Positions 1 to 10,405 of a stretch of DNA of 64,000 bases are shown here, one piece after another; position 1 is the stretch's first letter, and every line of letters begins with the position of its first letter. Both the position numbers and the translations under genes were made by a program. Below the pieces are notes generated by a model. The model was not told the origin of the DNA. It made no database searches and was given only the letters and a program-made list of their open reading frames with translations. Source of the DNA: Actinomycetospora corticicola (GTDB lineage Bacteria > Actinomycetota > Actinomycetes > Mycobacteriales > Pseudonocardiaceae); contig NZ_JACCBN010000001.1 in NCBI RefSeq assembly GCF_013409505.1, positions 1,488,001 through 1,552,000 on the forward strand. Reading direction: 5' to 3'.

Positions 1-741
1 AGCTTCGACCTGCTGCCCGCCGTCGACGTCGTCGCCGGCCAGGCCGTCCGCCTCGTCCAGGGCGAGGCCGGCACCGAGACCGGGTACGGCGACCCCCTGG
101 AGGCGGCGCGCGGCTGGGTCGACGACGGGGCCCGCTGGATCCACCTCGTCGACCTCGACGCCGCGTTCCGGCGCGGGTCGAACGCCGACCTGCTGGCGTC
201 GCTGGTGGCCGCCACCCCGGTGAACGTCGAGCTCTCGGGCGGCATCCGGGACGACGAGTCGCTGCGCCGCGCGCTCGCCACCGGGTGCGCCCGGGTCAAC
301 ATCGGCACCGCGGCCCTCGAGGACCCGGAGTGGTGCGCGAAGGCCATCGCGGAGTTCGGGGACCGGGTGGCGGTCGGGCTCGACGTGAAGATTCGCGACG
401 GGGAGCACCGGCTCGCCGCCCGCGGGTGGGTGTCCGACGGCGGGGACCTGTGGGACGTCCTCGCCCGGCTCGACGCCGAGGGGTGCTCCCGCTACGTCGT
501 CACCGACGTGGGCCGCGACGGCACGCTGACCGGCCCGAACACCGAGCTGCTGACCGCCGTCTGCGAGCGCACCTCCGCGCCCGTGGTCGCCAGCGGCGGG
601 GTCGCGACCCTCGACGACGTCCGCGCGCTCGCGGCGCTCGCCCCGCAGGGGGTGGAGGGCGCCATCGTCGGTAAGGCGCTCTACGCGGGGGCGTTCACCC
701 TGCCCGAAGCGCTCGACGCCGCGGCGCGTCCGGCTCAGTAG
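1..741 (+). CDS. priA: PriA, phosphoribosyl isomerase (HisA/TrpF), 5'-truncated
   Basis: Isomerises ProFAR to PRFAR in histidine synthesis and, in actinobacteria, also phosphoribosylanthranilate in tryptophan synthesis. The reading frame is open from base 1 and lacks only the first few codons; the visible protein starts in the first beta strand ([15 protein letters not shown]) with the catalytic Asp, and carries the second catalytic Asp in [11 protein letters not shown]. The (beta/alpha)8 repeats LSGGIRDD and VASGGV are the two phosphate-binding halves. It is followed 9 bp later by hisF. No trpF occurs among the trp genes in this window, which fits the dual role; the dual role itself is known for the family, not shown here. 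Confidence 0.95.
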   Translation, partial: SFDLLPAVDVVAGQAVRLVQGEAGTETGYGDPLEAARGWVDDGARWIHLVDLDAAFRRGSNADLLASLVAATPVNVELSGGIRDDESLRRALATGCARVNIGTAALEDPEWCAKAIAEFGDRVAVGLDVKIRDGEHRLAARGWVSDGGDLWDVLARLDAEGCSRYVVTDVGRDGTLTGPNTELLTAVCERTSAPVVASGGVATLDDVRALAALAPQGVEGAIVGKALYAGAFTLPEALDAAARPAQ

Positions 742-750
742 GCTGATCGC

Positions 751-1524
751 ATGGGTGTGGCCGTCCGTGTGATCCCCTGCCTGGACGTCGACGCCGGGCG
801 CGTGGTCAAGGGCGTCAACTTCGTCGACCTCCGCGACGCCGGGGACCCGGTGGAGATGGCGCGGCTCTACGACGCCGAGGGCGCCGACGAGCTCACGTTC
901 CTCGACGTCAGCGCCTCGTCCGGCGAGCGCGAGACCACCTACGACGTCGTCCGGCGCACCGCCGAGCAGGTCTTCATCCCGCTGACCGTGGGCGGGGGCG
1001 TGCGGACCAACGAGGACATCGACAAGCTCCTGCGCGCCGGGGCCGACAAGGTCGGCATCAACACCGCCGCGATCGCGCGCCCCGAGTTCCTCGGGGAGTC
1101 GAGCCGCCGCTACGGCTCGCAGTGCATCGTGCTCTCCGTGGACGCCCGCCGGGTGCCGGCCGACGGGAAGCCGACACCCTCGGGCTTCGAGGTGACCACC
1201 CACGGCGGCCGACGGGGCACCGGCATCGACGCGTTGGAGTGGGCGCAGCGCGGTGCCGAGCTCGGCGTCGGGGAGATCCTGCTGAACTCGATGGACGCCG
1301 ACGGCACGAAGAACGGGTTCGACCTGGAGATGCTCCGCCGGGTCCGGGCGCTGGTGGACGTGCCGGTGATCGCGTCGGGCGGGGCCGGTGCGGTCGAGCA
1401 CTTCGCCCCGGCCGTGGAGGCGGGCGCCGACGCGGTGCTGGCGGCCAGCGTGTTCCACTTCGGCATGATGCGGATCGGCGAGGTCAAGGACGCCCTGCGG
1501 GAGTCCGGGGTGGAGGTCCGATGA
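751..1524 (+). CDS. hisF: Imidazole glycerol phosphate synthase subunit HisF
   Basis: Cyclase subunit that uses ammonia from HisH to turn PRFAR into imidazole glycerol phosphate and AICAR. 257 residues, the normal family length. Catalytic Asp residues lie in [14 protein letters not shown] (near residue 11) and VLSVDARR (near 130); phosphate-binding GGGV and ASGGAG motifs are present. The start ATG lies 6 nt after TAGGCT (739-744), a likely -10 box, so the gene may also be read from its own leaderless transcript. It overlaps hisI by ATGA. hisH is not in the window and presumably lies upstream of priA. Confidence 0.96.
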   Translation: MGVAVRVIPCLDVDAGRVVKGVNFVDLRDAGDPVEMARLYDAEGADELTFLDVSASSGERETTYDVVRRTAEQVFIPLTVGGGVRTNEDIDKLLRAGADKVGINTAAIARPEFLGESSRRYGSQCIVLSVDARRVPADGKPTPSGFEVTTHGGRRGTGIDALEWAQRGAELGVGEILLNSMDADGTKNGFDLEMLRRVRALVDVPVIASGGAGAVEHFAPAVEAGADAVLAASVFHFGMMRIGEVKDALRESGVEVR

Positions 1525-1871
1525 CCACGATGTCGCCCGAGCTCGCGGCGCGGGTGCGCTGGAACGCCGACGGCCTGGTGTGCGCGGTGGTCCAGCAGTA
1601 CGACACCCGCGAGGTCCTCATGGTCGCGTGGATGTCCGACCAGGCCCTCACCCGCACCCTCGAGACCCGCGAGGCCACCTACTGGTCCCGCTCCCGCCAG
1701 GAGCTCTGGATCAAGGGCGCCACCAGCGGCCACACCCAGGCGGTGCACGAGGTGCGGCTCGACTGCGACGGCGACACCCTGCTGGTGCTCGTCGACCAGC
1801 AGGGCGCGGCCTGTCACACCGGCGACCGCACCTGCTTCGACGCCGACGTGCTGCTCGCCGACGGGGCCTGA
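1521..1871 (+). CDS. hisI: Phosphoribosyl-AMP cyclohydrolase HisI
   Basis: Third step of histidine synthesis, opening the purine ring of phosphoribosyl-AMP. 116 residues, so a stand-alone HisI without the HisE pyrophosphohydrolase domain. Conserved [10 protein letters not shown], the metal-binding Asp-rich LDCDGD, and zinc-ligand cysteines in [10 protein letters not shown] are all visible. Its ATG overlaps the hisF stop, showing translational coupling. The last 58 bp are overlapped by the 3' end of the convergent LysR gene. Confidence 0.95.
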   Translation: MTTMSPELAARVRWNADGLVCAVVQQYDTREVLMVAWMSDQALTRTLETREATYWSRSRQELWIKGATSGHTQAVHEVRLDCDGDTLLVLVDQQGAACHTGDRTCFDADVLLADGA

Positions 1872-2794
1872 GCGGGCGGAGCCTGACCCGGCGCCCGGGC
1901 GGCCGCCGTCGCCCGCAGCGCGGTGACGGCCGCGCGGACCGCCGGGGTCTCCCGGTCGGTCCGCCACACGGCGTCCACGGTGCGGGCGAGCACGGGCGTC
2001 GTGGTCAGCATCCGCACCCCGGTCGGCACCACGGGCCGGGCGAGCCGGGGCACCATCGCCGCCAGCCCCGCGCCCGCGACCAGCTCGAGGTGGATGGCGA
2101 ACCCGCACACCCGGCTGGTCACCCGCGGCTCGACGCCTGCACGCCGCAACGTGTCGAGCAACCAGTCGTGCGCGCGGGAGCTGCGGGTGTCGGCCACCCA
2201 CTCCAGGCCCGCCCCGGCGAGCTCGGACAGCGCGACGTGGCCGGCGGAGGCCAGCGGGTGCTCGCAGGGGAGCGCCAGGTCGAGGACGTCGTCACAGAGC
2301 TGGGTGCGGCTGATGCCCGGCGGCGAGGGCGACGGCAGCCCCTCCCAGTTCTCCACCACCGCGAGGTCGAGGTCGCCCGCGAGCAGGGCCGGCATCGTCT
2401 CCTCCGCCTCGCCGTCGTCGAGCAGCACGGTGAGGTCGGGGTGGGCGACCCGCAGGCGGGCGAGGGTCGCGGGGGCCAGCGCGTGCGCCGACGTGGGGAT
2501 CGCGCCGATCCGCAGCGGACCCACTACCTCGTCGTCGAGGCGGTCGAGGTCCCGGCGGGCGGCGGCCATCCGGTCGAGCAGCGCGGCGGCGTGCTCGGCG
2601 AGCACCAGGCCCGCGGGCGTCAGGCGGATCCCGCGGCCCGCGGGCTCGGTGAGGCGGGTGCCCGCCTCGCGCTCCAGCGTCGCCAGCTGCTGGGAGACCG
2701 CGGACGGCGTGAGGTGCAGCGCCGTCGCGGCCCGCCCGACGGTGCGGTGGGTGGCCACCGCGTGCAGGGCCTGCAGCCGCGCGATCCCGAACAT
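1814..2794 (-). CDS. LysR-family transcriptional regulator
   Basis: 326 residues. The N-terminal winged helix-turn-helix (about residues 5-60) reads [20 protein letters not shown] then [14 protein letters not shown], typical of LysR proteins; the rest is a periplasmic-binding-protein-like effector domain. It is divergent from an EamA permease whose start is about 70 bp away, the usual arrangement of a LysR regulator and its target, so control of the permease is likely but inferred. The C-terminal tail is low-complexity Ala/Pro/Ser and its coding region overlaps the end of hisI on the opposite strand. Confidence 0.88.
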   Translation of the reverse strand: MFGIARLQALHAVATHRTVGRAATALHLTPSAVSQQLATLEREAGTRLTEPAGRGIRLTPAGLVLAEHAAALLDRMAAARRDLDRLDDEVVGPLRIGAIPTSAHALAPATLARLRVAHPDLTVLLDDGEAEETMPALLAGDLDLAVVENWEGLPSPSPPGISRTQLCDDVLDLALPCEHPLASAGHVALSELAGAGLEWVADTRSSRAHDWLLDTLRRAGVEPRVTSRVCGFAIHLELVAGAGLAAMVPRLARPVVPTGVRMLTTTPVLARTVDAVWRTDRETPAVRAAVTALRATAAARAPGQAPPAQAPSASSTSASKQVRSPV

Positions 2795-2866
2795 GCAGCG
2801 CAGCTTACGGTTCCCGGCGAGGAGAAGTCGCTGGTCCTGAACAGTGCGGCCCCGCAGGCTGGACCC

Positions 2867-3814
2867 GTGGCCGTCCCCGACACCCTCGCGACCCCCACCC
2901 GTCGTCGGGCCGCCGACCCGCGCCTCATGGCCGTGGTCGGCAGCCTGTGCATCGCGCTGTCCCCGATCCTCATCTCGCTGTCGGGCACCTCGCCGGGCAC
3001 CGCGACGGTGTTCCGCTGCCTGCTCGCGCTGCCGGTGCTGATCCCGCTCGCGCTGCTCGAGCGGCGCCGCACCCGCCGTGCGGCCCTCGGGACCGGGCGG
3101 CTCGGTCGTCCCTGGCTCGTCGTCGTCGGGGGCCTGCTGCTCGGGCTGGACATGACGCTGTGGACGGGGGCGATCCACGCCGTCGGCGCCGGGGTCTCGA
3201 CGGTGCTGGTCAACGCGCAGGTGGTCATCCTGCCGCTGCTCGCCTTCCTGGTGCTGGGCGAGCGCATCCGGCTGTCCTTCCTGCTCACCGTGCCGGTGCT
3301 GCTCGGTGGCGTCGCGCTCGCCGGGGGACTGGTCGACAGCGACCCGGGCACGGCACCGGACCCGGTGCTCGGCACCGTGCTCGCCCTGCTCGCGGCCTTC
3401 GCCTACGCGGGCTACCTGCTGTTCCTGCGCCTCGGGGCGGCGCCCGGCGAGAAGGCGGCCCCGGTCACCCTCGCGACCGTCGCGGCCGCGATCAGCTCGT
3501 TCGCGCTCGGCTCGGTCTGGGAGGGCGTCGACCTGACGCCGGGCTGGACGGCGATCGCGTGGCTGGCCCTGCTCGCGGTGGTCGGGCAGTCGATCGGCTG
3601 GGTGCTCATCGCGGGCGGCATGGCGGCGCTGCCCTCGTCGACCGGGGCGTCGATCCTGCTGCTGCAGCCGGTCGGCGCGGTCCTGCTCGGCATGCTGGTG
3701 CTCGGACAGTTCCCGACGGCGTGGCAGCTCGTCGGCTGCGCGGTGGTCATCGCCGCGGTGGCCGTCGCCGTGCGGCGCCGTGCCGAGCCGGCCCCGGAGG
3801 AGGCCGCCGCCTGA
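2867..3814 (+). CDS. EamA/DMT-family permease
   Basis: About 315 residues with ten hydrophobic segments arranged as two EamA repeats; conserved pieces include [21 protein letters not shown] ending each half with a glutamate-rich loop (LGERI) and [19 protein letters not shown]. Members export amino acids or other small metabolites; substrate unknown here. The GTG start at 2867 is chosen because CAGGCT (2855-2860), a -10-like hexamer, ends 6 nt upstream, suggesting a leaderless mRNA; a later ATG at 2928 is possible. Divergent from a LysR gene. Confidence 0.85.
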   Translation: MAVPDTLATPTRRRAADPRLMAVVGSLCIALSPILISLSGTSPGTATVFRCLLALPVLIPLALLERRRTRRAALGTGRLGRPWLVVVGGLLLGLDMTLWTGAIHAVGAGVSTVLVNAQVVILPLLAFLVLGERIRLSFLLTVPVLLGGVALAGGLVDSDPGTAPDPVLGTVLALLAAFAYAGYLLFLRLGAAPGEKAAPVTLATVAAAISSFALGSVWEGVDLTPGWTAIAWLALLAVVGQSIGWVLIAGGMAALPSSTGASILLLQPVGAVLLGMLVLGQFPTAWQLVGCAVVIAAVAVAVRRRAEPAPEEAAA

Positions 3815-3846
3815 GAGTGTCGGACCCGGCGTCCACAATGGGCAGC

Positions 3847-5412
3847 GTGTCCGTGACCGACCCGCCGACCACCCTCGGCGCCGTCCAGCCGAGCCGCGAG
3901 CAGTTCCACGAGCTCGCCGCCCACCACCGCGTGATCCCGGTGGTGCGGCGCCTGCTCGCCGACGACGAGACCCCGCTGGGGGTGTACCGCAAGCTCGCGG
4001 GCCGGCGCAGCGGGACGTTCCTGCTCGAGTCGGCCGCCAACGGCGAGTCCTGGTCGCGCTGGTCGTTCGTCGGCGCCCGCAGCGCGGCGGCCCTCACCGA
4101 GCGCGGGGGCCGGGCGTACTGGACCGGGACGCCGCCGGTCGGGCTGCCGGGCGACGAGGAGAACCCGCTCGACGCGCTGCGCGAGACCCTCGAGCGCCTG
4201 CGCACCGATCCGCTGCCCGGGCTGCCGCCGCTCACCGGCGGACTGGTCGGGTACATCGGCTACGACGCGGTGCGCCGCCTCGAGCGGCTGCCCGAGCTCG
4301 CGGACGACGACCTGCGCATCCCCGAGCTCGTGATGCTGCTGGCCACCGACCTCGCCGCGCTCGACCACCACGAGGGCACGGTCACGCTGATCGCCAACGC
4401 GGTGAACTGGGACGACAGTCCGGAGCGCGCGGACGCCGCGTACGACGACGCGGTCGCCCGCCTCGACCGCATGACCGCCGAGCTGGGTGCCCCCGCGCCC
4501 TCCACCGTCGCGCAGTACGACCCGACGGCGGGGCGCTCGCCGCAGGTCCGGCGCCGCTTCGACCGCGACGCCTACCTCGCGGCGGTGGAGTCGGCCAAGG
4601 AGCGGATCCGGGCGGGCGACGCGTTCCAGGTGGTGGTCAGCCAGCGGTTCGAGTCCGACACCGACGCGGACGCGCTGGACGTCTACCGGGTGCTGCGGGC
4701 CACCAACCCCAGCCCGTACATGTACCTCCTGCGCCTCACCGACGCCGCCGATCAGCCGTTCGAGATCGTCGGCTCCAGCCCCGAGGCCCTGGTGACGGTG
4801 CGCGACGGCGTGGCCACCACGCACCCGATCGCGGGCACGCGCTGGCGCGGGACGGACGCCGAGGAGGACCTCCTGCTGGAGAAGGACCTCCTCACCGACG
4901 AGAAGGAGCGCGCCGAGCACCTCATGCTCGTCGACCTGGGGCGCAACGACCTCGGTCGGGTCTGCGTGCCGGGCACGGTGAAGGTGCACCGCTTCTTCGA
5001 CATCGAGCGCTACAGCCACGTGATGCACCTGGTCTCCACCGTGAGCGGCCGGCTCCGCGAGGGCTGCAGCGCCTTCGACGCGGTGGCCGCCTGCTTCCCG
5101 GCCGGCACGCTCTCCGGGGCCCCGAAGCCCAAGGCCATGGAGATCATCGAGGAGCTGGAACCGACGCGCCGCGGGCTCTACGGCGGGATCGTCGGCTACC
5201 TCGACTTCGCGGGCGACGCCGACACCGCGATCGCCATCCGCACCGGGCTGCTGCGCGACGGGGTCGCCCACGTCCAGGCCGGGGGCGGGGTGGTCGCCGA
5301 CTCCGACCCCGTCGCCGAGGACACCGAGGCGTCGAACAAGGCCCGGGCGGTGCTCGCCGCCGTCGCGACGGCGGCGACGCTGCGCGCCCCCGAGCCCGGC
5401 GCGACGACGTGA
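3847..5412 (+). CDS. trpE: Anthranilate synthase component I TrpE
   Basis: Converts chorismate to anthranilate, with the glutaminase TrpG supplied elsewhere. About 521 residues. The feedback-inhibition motif LLESA is at residues 59-63; the chorismate-binding core has the [18 protein letters not shown] and [10 protein letters not shown] motifs. Two starts are possible: ATG 3838 and GTG 3847. GTG is preferred since CACAAT (3834-3839) sits 7 nt before it, the same spacing as many leaderless genes here. The stop overlaps the next gene by GTGA. No leader peptide with Trp codons was found in the short gap upstream. Confidence 0.93.
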   Translation: MSVTDPPTTLGAVQPSREQFHELAAHHRVIPVVRRLLADDETPLGVYRKLAGRRSGTFLLESAANGESWSRWSFVGARSAAALTERGGRAYWTGTPPVGLPGDEENPLDALRETLERLRTDPLPGLPPLTGGLVGYIGYDAVRRLERLPELADDDLRIPELVMLLATDLAALDHHEGTVTLIANAVNWDDSPERADAAYDDAVARLDRMTAELGAPAPSTVAQYDPTAGRSPQVRRRFDRDAYLAAVESAKERIRAGDAFQVVVSQRFESDTDADALDVYRVLRATNPSPYMYLLRLTDAADQPFEIVGSSPEALVTVRDGVATTHPIAGTRWRGTDAEEDLLLEKDLLTDEKERAEHLMLVDLGRNDLGRVCVPGTVKVHRFFDIERYSHVMHLVSTVSGRLREGCSAFDAVAACFPAGTLSGAPKPKAMEIIEELEPTRRGLYGGIVGYLDFAGDADTAIAIRTGLLRDGVAHVQAGGGVVADSDPVAEDTEASNKARAVLAAVATAATLRAPEPGATT

Positions 5413-6029
5413 AGGGCTCCCGCCTGCTCGGCTTCGCGGTCGTCGGGCTGCTGCTCGCCGCCCTCGCGCTGTGGGGCGCCTCGCGGGGCACGTGGCTGAC
5501 CGCCACCTGGGACGTGCCGGTGCGGGGGAGGGTCGTGGTCACGGCGACCGGGGCGGACGCCGAGCCGGTCCTGGTGCCCTGGGCGCTGCTCGCGCTCGCC
5601 GCCATCGGCGGTCTGCTCGCGACGTCGGGGTGGGGCCGCCGGGCGGTCGGCGCCGTCGTCGGGGTCGCCGGGCTGTGGGCGCTGCTGCGCTCGCTGTCCG
5701 GGCTCGCGGCCCCCGCGCCCGACGCGCTGCCGGTCGCCGCGCAGCAGGCCGGCCGGGCGGTCGGGGTGCAGGCCTCGGTCGTGTGGCCGCTGCTCGGGGG
5801 CGTGGGCGGCCTGCTGCTCATCGGCGTGGGGCTGCTCGTGGCCCTGCGTGGCGCCGTGATGCCGCGCCTCGGCGCGCGGTACGACGCGCCGGGTGCCCCC
5901 GCCCGTCGTCGGGAGGACGACGAGGAGCGCTCCCTGTGGGAGGCGCTCGACGCCGGGGACGATCCCACGGCCCGTCCGCAGAGCCCGACACCGAGGGCAC
6001 CGGACGGAACCCAGGGGACCGGGAGTTAA
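5409..6029 (+). CDS. Trp biosynthesis-associated membrane protein (TIGR02234/PF09534 family)
   Basis: 206 residues with four membrane segments (about residues 5-25, 57-77, 80-100 and 130-155) and a charged, disordered C-terminus. Proteins of this family sit between trpE and trpC in actinobacteria; their molecular role is not known. The GTG start overlaps the trpE stop. A dispersed motif CCCGTCGTCGGGA (5902-5914) lies in the tail-coding part. Confidence 0.88.
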   Translation: MKGSRLLGFAVVGLLLAALALWGASRGTWLTATWDVPVRGRVVVTATGADAEPVLVPWALLALAAIGGLLATSGWGRRAVGAVVGVAGLWALLRSLSGLAAPAPDALPVAAQQAGRAVGVQASVVWPLLGGVGGLLLIGVGLLVALRGAVMPRLGARYDAPGAPARRREDDEERSLWEALDAGDDPTARPQSPTPRAPDGTQGTGS

Positions 6030-6123
6030 ACTTCCGGTGTACTCGCCAGGGACCGGATCCGGCGCCCCGCACCTGCAGGGAACCGGCTCGATCGAGAGCC
6101 CGAAGGATGGGGGCAGCAGCCGC

Positions 6124-6933
6124 GTGAGCGTCCTGGAGCAGATCCTCGAGGGGGTCCGGGCCGACCTCGCCGCCCGCGAGGCCGCCGTCGGATTCGACGA
6201 GGTCAAGGCGGCCGCCGCCGCCGCACCGCCGGCGAAGGACGCGCTCGCGGCCCTGCAGGGCCAGGGCATCGGGGTGATCGCCGAGGTCAAGCGCGCCTCG
6301 CCGTCGCGCGGCCACATGGTCGACATCCCCGACCCGGCGAAGCTCGCCCGGCAGTACGCCGAGGGCGGCGCGCGGATCATCAGCGTGCTGACCGAGCAGC
6401 ACTACTTCGAGGGGTCCCTGGCCGACCTCGACGAGGTGCGCGCGGCGGTCGACGTGCCGATCCTGCGCAAGGACTTCGTGGTCGGCACCTACCAGGTGCA
6501 CGAGGCGCGGGCCCACGGCGCGGACCTGGTGCTGCTGATGTGCTCGGTGCTCGAGCAGAACGCGCTCGACGCGCTGGTCGACCGGGTGCACTCCCTCGGC
6601 ATGACCGCGCTCGTGGAGATCCACGACGAGATCGAGGCCGACATGGCCCTGCAGGCGGGCGCGAAGCTCGTCGGCATCAACGCGCGGAACCTCAGGACCC
6701 TCGACGTCGACCGCGAGGTGTTCAGCCGGCTCGCCCCCGGGCTGCCCGGCGAGGTGCTGCGGGTGGCGGAGTCCGGCGTGCGCGGTCCCGGCGACCTCAT
6801 GACCTACGCCGGCCTCGGGGCCGACGCCGTGCTCGTGGGCGAGTCGATGGCCACCGCGGAGGACCCGCGGGCCGCCGTCCGCCAGCTGGTCACGGCCGGG
6901 TCGCACCCCGCCTGCCCGAAGCCGGCGCGATGA
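6124..6933 (+). CDS. trpC: Indole-3-glycerol phosphate synthase TrpC
   Basis: Closes the indole ring from carboxyphenylaminodeoxyribulose phosphate. 269 residues, a single-domain enzyme without fused Trp[13 protein letters not shown] (substrate phosphate and catalytic Lys), VLRKDF-like [18 protein letters not shown] and ESGVRG are present. The GTG start follows a GGATGGGGGCAG stretch. A 94-bp gap separates it from the membrane protein gene; TAAACT at 6027-6032 could be a -10 box for an internal promoter. Overlaps trpB by ATGA. Confidence 0.95.
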   Translation: MSVLEQILEGVRADLAAREAAVGFDEVKAAAAAAPPAKDALAALQGQGIGVIAEVKRASPSRGHMVDIPDPAKLARQYAEGGARIISVLTEQHYFEGSLADLDEVRAAVDVPILRKDFVVGTYQVHEARAHGADLVLLMCSVLEQNALDALVDRVHSLGMTALVEIHDEIEADMALQAGAKLVGINARNLRTLDVDREVFSRLAPGLPGEVLRVAESGVRGPGDLMTYAGLGADAVLVGESMATAEDPRAAVRQLVTAGSHPACPKPAR

Positions 6934-8240
6934 GCCCGACCCGGCCGGAGAGCCTGCCCACCGCCTCCGACGGTCTCGCCCGGCACGACCACGACCCCGA
7001 CGTCGGCGGCCACTTCGGCCGCTTCGGCGGCCGGTACATGCCCGAGGCCCTCATCGCCGCGGTCGACGAGGTCGCCGCTGAGTACGAGAAGGCCCGTCAG
7101 GACCCGGAGTTCCTCGCGGAACTCGACCGGCTGCAGCACGACTACGCCGGCCGACCGTCCCCGGTCACCGAGGCGCGGCGGCTGTCCGAGCACGCGGGCG
7201 GGGCGACCGTCCTGCTCAAGCGCGAGGACCTCAACCACACGGGCTCGCACAAGATCAACAACGTGCTCGGCCAGGCGCTGCTCGCGGTGCGGATGGGCAA
7301 GACCCGCGTCATCGCGGAGACCGGCGCGGGCCAGCACGGCGTCGCCACCGCGACGGCCGCGGCGCTGCTCGGGCTCGAGTGCGTCGTGTACATGGGCGAG
7401 GTCGACACCGAGCGGCAGGCGCTGAACGTCGCGCGGATGCGGCTGCTCGGCGCCGAGGTCGTCCCGGTGACCACGGGCTCGCGCACCCTCAAGGACGCCC
7501 TCAACGAGGCCTACCGCGACTGGGTCTCCACCGTGGGCCACACCCACTACGTGCTCGGCACGGCCGCCGGCCCGCACCCGTTCCCCATGATGGTGCGCGA
7601 CTTCCACCGCGTCATCGGGCTCGAGGCGCGCGCCCAGGTGCTGGCGAGTCACGGCCGCCTCCCGGACGCCGTCCTCGCCTGCGTCGGCGGCGGCTCCAAC
7701 GCCATCGGGATCTTCCACCCGTTCCTCGACGACACGGACGTGCGGCTCGTGGGGTGCGAGGCGGCGGGCGACGGCGTCGACACCGGCCGGCACGCCGCGT
7801 CGATCACCGGCGGATCCCCGGGCGCACTGCACGGCGCGCTCACCTACGTGCTGCAGGACGAGGACGGGCAGACCGTCGAGTCCCACTCGATCTCGGCCGG
7901 CCTCGACTACCCCGGCGTCGGGCCCGAGCACTCGTACCTCGCGGAGATCGGCCGGGCGGAGTACGTCCCCGTCACCGACACCGAGGCGATGGACGCGTTC
8001 CGGCTGCTGTGCCGGACCGAGGGCATCATCCCCGCCATCGAGACCGCCCACGCGATCGCCGGCGCGCTGCGCCTGGGCCGCGAGCTCGGGCCGGACGCGA
8101 TGCTGCTGGTGAACCTCTCGGGTCGCGGTGACAAGGACGTCGAGACCGCGGCGCGGTGGTTCGAGGTGGTCGACCCGGCCGCCCTGCCGACCACGGAGCC
8201 GGTGCCGGACGACGCGGCCGCGGGGGAGCGGGAGCTGTGA
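6930..8240 (+). CDS. trpB: Tryptophan synthase beta chain TrpB
   Basis: PLP enzyme joining indole and serine. 436 residues. The PLP lysine is in [11 protein letters not shown]; the glycine loop GGGSNA binds the cofactor phosphate; ETGAGQHG is the beta-site loop. The N-terminal [14 protein letters not shown] signature is typical of TrpB1, the form that complexes with TrpA. Overlaps both neighbours by 4 bp, so trpC-trpB-trpA is one translationally coupled unit. Confidence 0.97.
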   Translation: MSPTRPESLPTASDGLARHDHDPDVGGHFGRFGGRYMPEALIAAVDEVAAEYEKARQDPEFLAELDRLQHDYAGRPSPVTEARRLSEHAGGATVLLKREDLNHTGSHKINNVLGQALLAVRMGKTRVIAETGAGQHGVATATAAALLGLECVVYMGEVDTERQALNVARMRLLGAEVVPVTTGSRTLKDALNEAYRDWVSTVGHTHYVLGTAAGPHPFPMMVRDFHRVIGLEARAQVLASHGRLPDAVLACVGGGSNAIGIFHPFLDDTDVRLVGCEAAGDGVDTGRHAASITGGSPGALHGALTYVLQDEDGQTVESHSISAGLDYPGVGPEHSYLAEIGRAEYVPVTDTEAMDAFRLLCRTEGIIPAIETAHAIAGALRLGRELGPDAMLLVNLSGRGDKDVETAARWFEVVDPAALPTTEPVPDDAAAGEREL

Positions 8241-9055
8241 GCGACACGGGCACCCGAACCGGCCTCGCGGTGCTCGACGAGGTCTTCAGCACCGCCCGCG
8301 CCGAGGGGCGCGCCGCGCTGATCGGCTACCTGCCCACCGGCTACCCGACGGTGGCCGGCTCGAAGGGACTGCTCGCCCAGACCCTCGACGCCGGCGCCGA
8401 CCTGCTCGAGATCGGGCTGCCCTACTCCGACCCGGTGCTCGACGGGCCGGTGATCCAGCACGCGGTGGAGACCGCCCTGCGGGCCGGGGTGCGCACGCGG
8501 GACACCCTCGACGCGGTCGAGTCCGTCGCCGCGCGCGGGGGACGGGCCGTCGTCATGACGTACTGGAACCCGATCCTGCGCTACGGCGTGGACGCGTTCG
8601 CCCGAGACCTGGCGGCCGCGGGCGGACTCGGGATCATCACGCCGGACCTGGTGCCCGACGAAGCGGCCGACTGGCTGACCGCCGGGGACCGGTACGGGCT
8701 CGGCCGGACCTTCCTGGTGGCCCCGTCGTCGACCGAGCAGCGGCTCGCGTCGACCGTCGCGGCCACGACCGGGTTCGTCTACGCGGCCTCCACCATGGGC
8801 GTCACCGGCGCCCGCGACGCCGTCTCCGACACCGCCCCGGCCCTGGTCGAGCGCACCCGGCGGCACACCGACCTGCCGATCGGGGTGGGTCTGGGTGTTC
8901 GCTCCGGGGCGCAGGCGGGCGAGGTCGCGCAGTTCGCCGACGGCGTCATCGTCGGGTCCGCGCTGGTCTCCGCCGCCGAGCACGGACGGGCCGCGGTCGC
9001 GCGGCTGACCACCGAGCTCGCGGCCGGCGTCCGGGGCAACCACACCGGGCGTTGA
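8237..9055 (+). CDS. trpA: Tryptophan synthase alpha chain TrpA
   Basis: Splits indole-3-glycerol phosphate to indole, which is channelled to TrpB. 272 residues. The catalytic Glu is in [11 protein letters not shown] and the catalytic Asp in VLDGP; the phosphate-binding [11 protein letters not shown] is near the C-terminus. GTG start overlapping the trpB stop. trpD and trpG are absent from this cluster. Confidence 0.95.
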   Translation: MSDTGTRTGLAVLDEVFSTARAEGRAALIGYLPTGYPTVAGSKGLLAQTLDAGADLLEIGLPYSDPVLDGPVIQHAVETALRAGVRTRDTLDAVESVAARGGRAVVMTYWNPILRYGVDAFARDLAAAGGLGIITPDLVPDEAADWLTAGDRYGLGRTFLVAPSSTEQRLASTVAATTGFVYAASTMGVTGARDAVSDTAPALVERTRRHTDLPIGVGLGVRSGAQAGEVAQFADGVIVGSALVSAAEHGRAAVARLTTELAAGVRGNHTGR

Positions 9056-9107
9056 GCCCGCCCCCACCTCACGGACGGTGTCGGGGGTGACCGATAGCGT
9101 GGCCACC

Positions 9108-10211
9108 GTGCTCGCGTCGCTGCCGATGACCATCCCCAGCCCTCCCCAGGGGGTCTGGTACCTCGGTCCGGTCCCGCTGCGGGCCTACGCGCTGTGCATC
9201 ATCGCGGGCATCATCGTGGCCGTCTGGCTGACCGAGCGGCGCTTCGTCGCCCGCGGCGGAGCGCCGGGGTTCGTCATCGACGTCGCGGTCTGGGCGGTGC
9301 CGTTCGGCCTCGTCGGCGGCCGGCTCTACCACCTGGCGACCGACTGGCGGACCTACTTCGGACCGGGCGGCGACCCGGTGGCCGCGCTGTACGTGTGGAA
9401 CGGCGGGCTCGGCATCTGGGGCGCCATCGCCCTCGGTGGTGTCGGCGCGTGGATCGCGTGCCGTCGTCGGGGGGTGCCGCTCACGGCCTTCGCCGACGCC
9501 GCGGCGCCCGGCATCGTGCTCGCGCAGGCGATCGGACGGCTGGGCAACTACTTCAACCAGGAGCTCTACGGCGCGCCGACCACCCTGCCGTGGGGGCTCG
9601 AGATCTACCGCCGGATCGACCCGGGCACCGGGGCGGTGGACAACCTCGCGGGTGTGGCGGTCGACCGCACGCCCCTCGAGATCGTCCAGCCGACCTTTCT
9701 CTACGAGCTGATCTGGAACATCCTCGTCGCCGTCCTCGTGATCTGGGCCGACCGACGGTTCACCCTCGCCCGCGGGCGGGCCTTCGCGCTCTACGTCGCG
9801 GGCTACACCCTGGGCCGCTTCTGGATCGAGATGCTGCGCACCGATCCCGCCCTCACCCGGGTCGAGGGCGTGCGGGTCAACGTGATCGTCGCGGCCGTCG
9901 TCTGTGTCGCGGCCCTGCTCTACCTCGCCCTCGCCCGCGGACCTCGCGAGGACCTCTCCGCGTCCATGCCGGTCGAGTCGGCCGGTTCGGCCGGGGGCGG
10001 CCCGGGTACGCCCGGACTCGTGACACCGAGGGATGACGAGAACGACGACGCCCGCGCCGCCCGGGCCTCGCGCGACGACGCCGCCGCGCCGGACCGGGAC
10101 GACACCGCCACCCACCACGGCGCCTCCGAACCGTCCGGGGTCGACGCCGAGCCCGAGGGCATGCAGCCCGAGGAGGACGCCTCGGCGGCCCCGCCGTCGA
10201 GCGCGCACTAG
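9108..10211 (+). CDS. lgt: Prolipoprotein diacylglyceryl transferase Lgt
   Basis: Membrane enzyme that moves diacylglycerol from phosphatidylglycerol to the lipobox cysteine of preprolipoproteins. 367 residues with about seven membrane segments; the signature GRLGNYFNQELYG is intact. The last ~90 residues are a hydrophilic, acidic, probably disordered tail, common in actinobacterial Lgt. The GTG at 9108 is chosen because TAGCGT (9095-9100) ends 7 nt upstream, a likely leaderless promoter; an upstream GTG at 9078 is in frame. The 52 bp after trpA hold this promoter and a weak hairpin. Confidence 0.92.
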   Translation: MLASLPMTIPSPPQGVWYLGPVPLRAYALCIIAGIIVAVWLTERRFVARGGAPGFVIDVAVWAVPFGLVGGRLYHLATDWRTYFGPGGDPVAALYVWNGGLGIWGAIALGGVGAWIACRRRGVPLTAFADAAAPGIVLAQAIGRLGNYFNQELYGAPTTLPWGLEIYRRIDPGTGAVDNLAGVAVDRTPLEIVQPTFLYELIWNILVAVLVIWADRRFTLARGRAFALYVAGYTLGRFWIEMLRTDPALTRVEGVRVNVIVAAVVCVAALLYLALARGPREDLSASMPVESAGSAGGGPGTPGLVTPRDDENDDARAARASRDDAAAPDRDDTATHHGASEPSGVDAEPEGMQPEEDASAAPPSSAH

Positions 10212-10405
10212 CTCGAACCGGGAGCGGAGCGGGCCCGGTCCCACACCTGCCCCCGGGCTCTGCACGCCCCGCCGCCGGCCGTCCGCCGGGCTAGACTCCC
10301 TCCCGGGCCATCGTCGTCCCGGATCACCACCATCCGGCTCGCGACGACCGCCGAGCGCCCGGCGGACCTCCGGGCGCGGAGCCCGGCGCCCAGGAGGCCC
10401 GCCCC
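10212..10405 (+). promoter_or_regulatory. gltB promoter and structured leader
   Basis: A 194-bp gap. TAGACT at 10292-10297 is a -10-like hexamer, giving a leader of roughly 100 nt. Inside it, 10355-10362 (GCGCCCGG) pairs perfectly with 10370-10377, while 10372-10377 (GGGCGC) can instead pair with 10386-10391 (GCGCCC), next to the ribosome binding site CAGGAGG (10391-10397). The two hairpins exclude each other. A regulatory function is inference only. Confidence 0.45.

Noticed and set aside
6030-6123. Tryptophan attenuator before trpC
   Set aside because: No short ORF with Trp codons and no terminator/antiterminator pair could be found.
9056-9107. Terminator after trpA
   Set aside because: The CCCCCACC/GGTGTCGGGGG pairing is interrupted and overlaps the lgt promoter; too weak to list.
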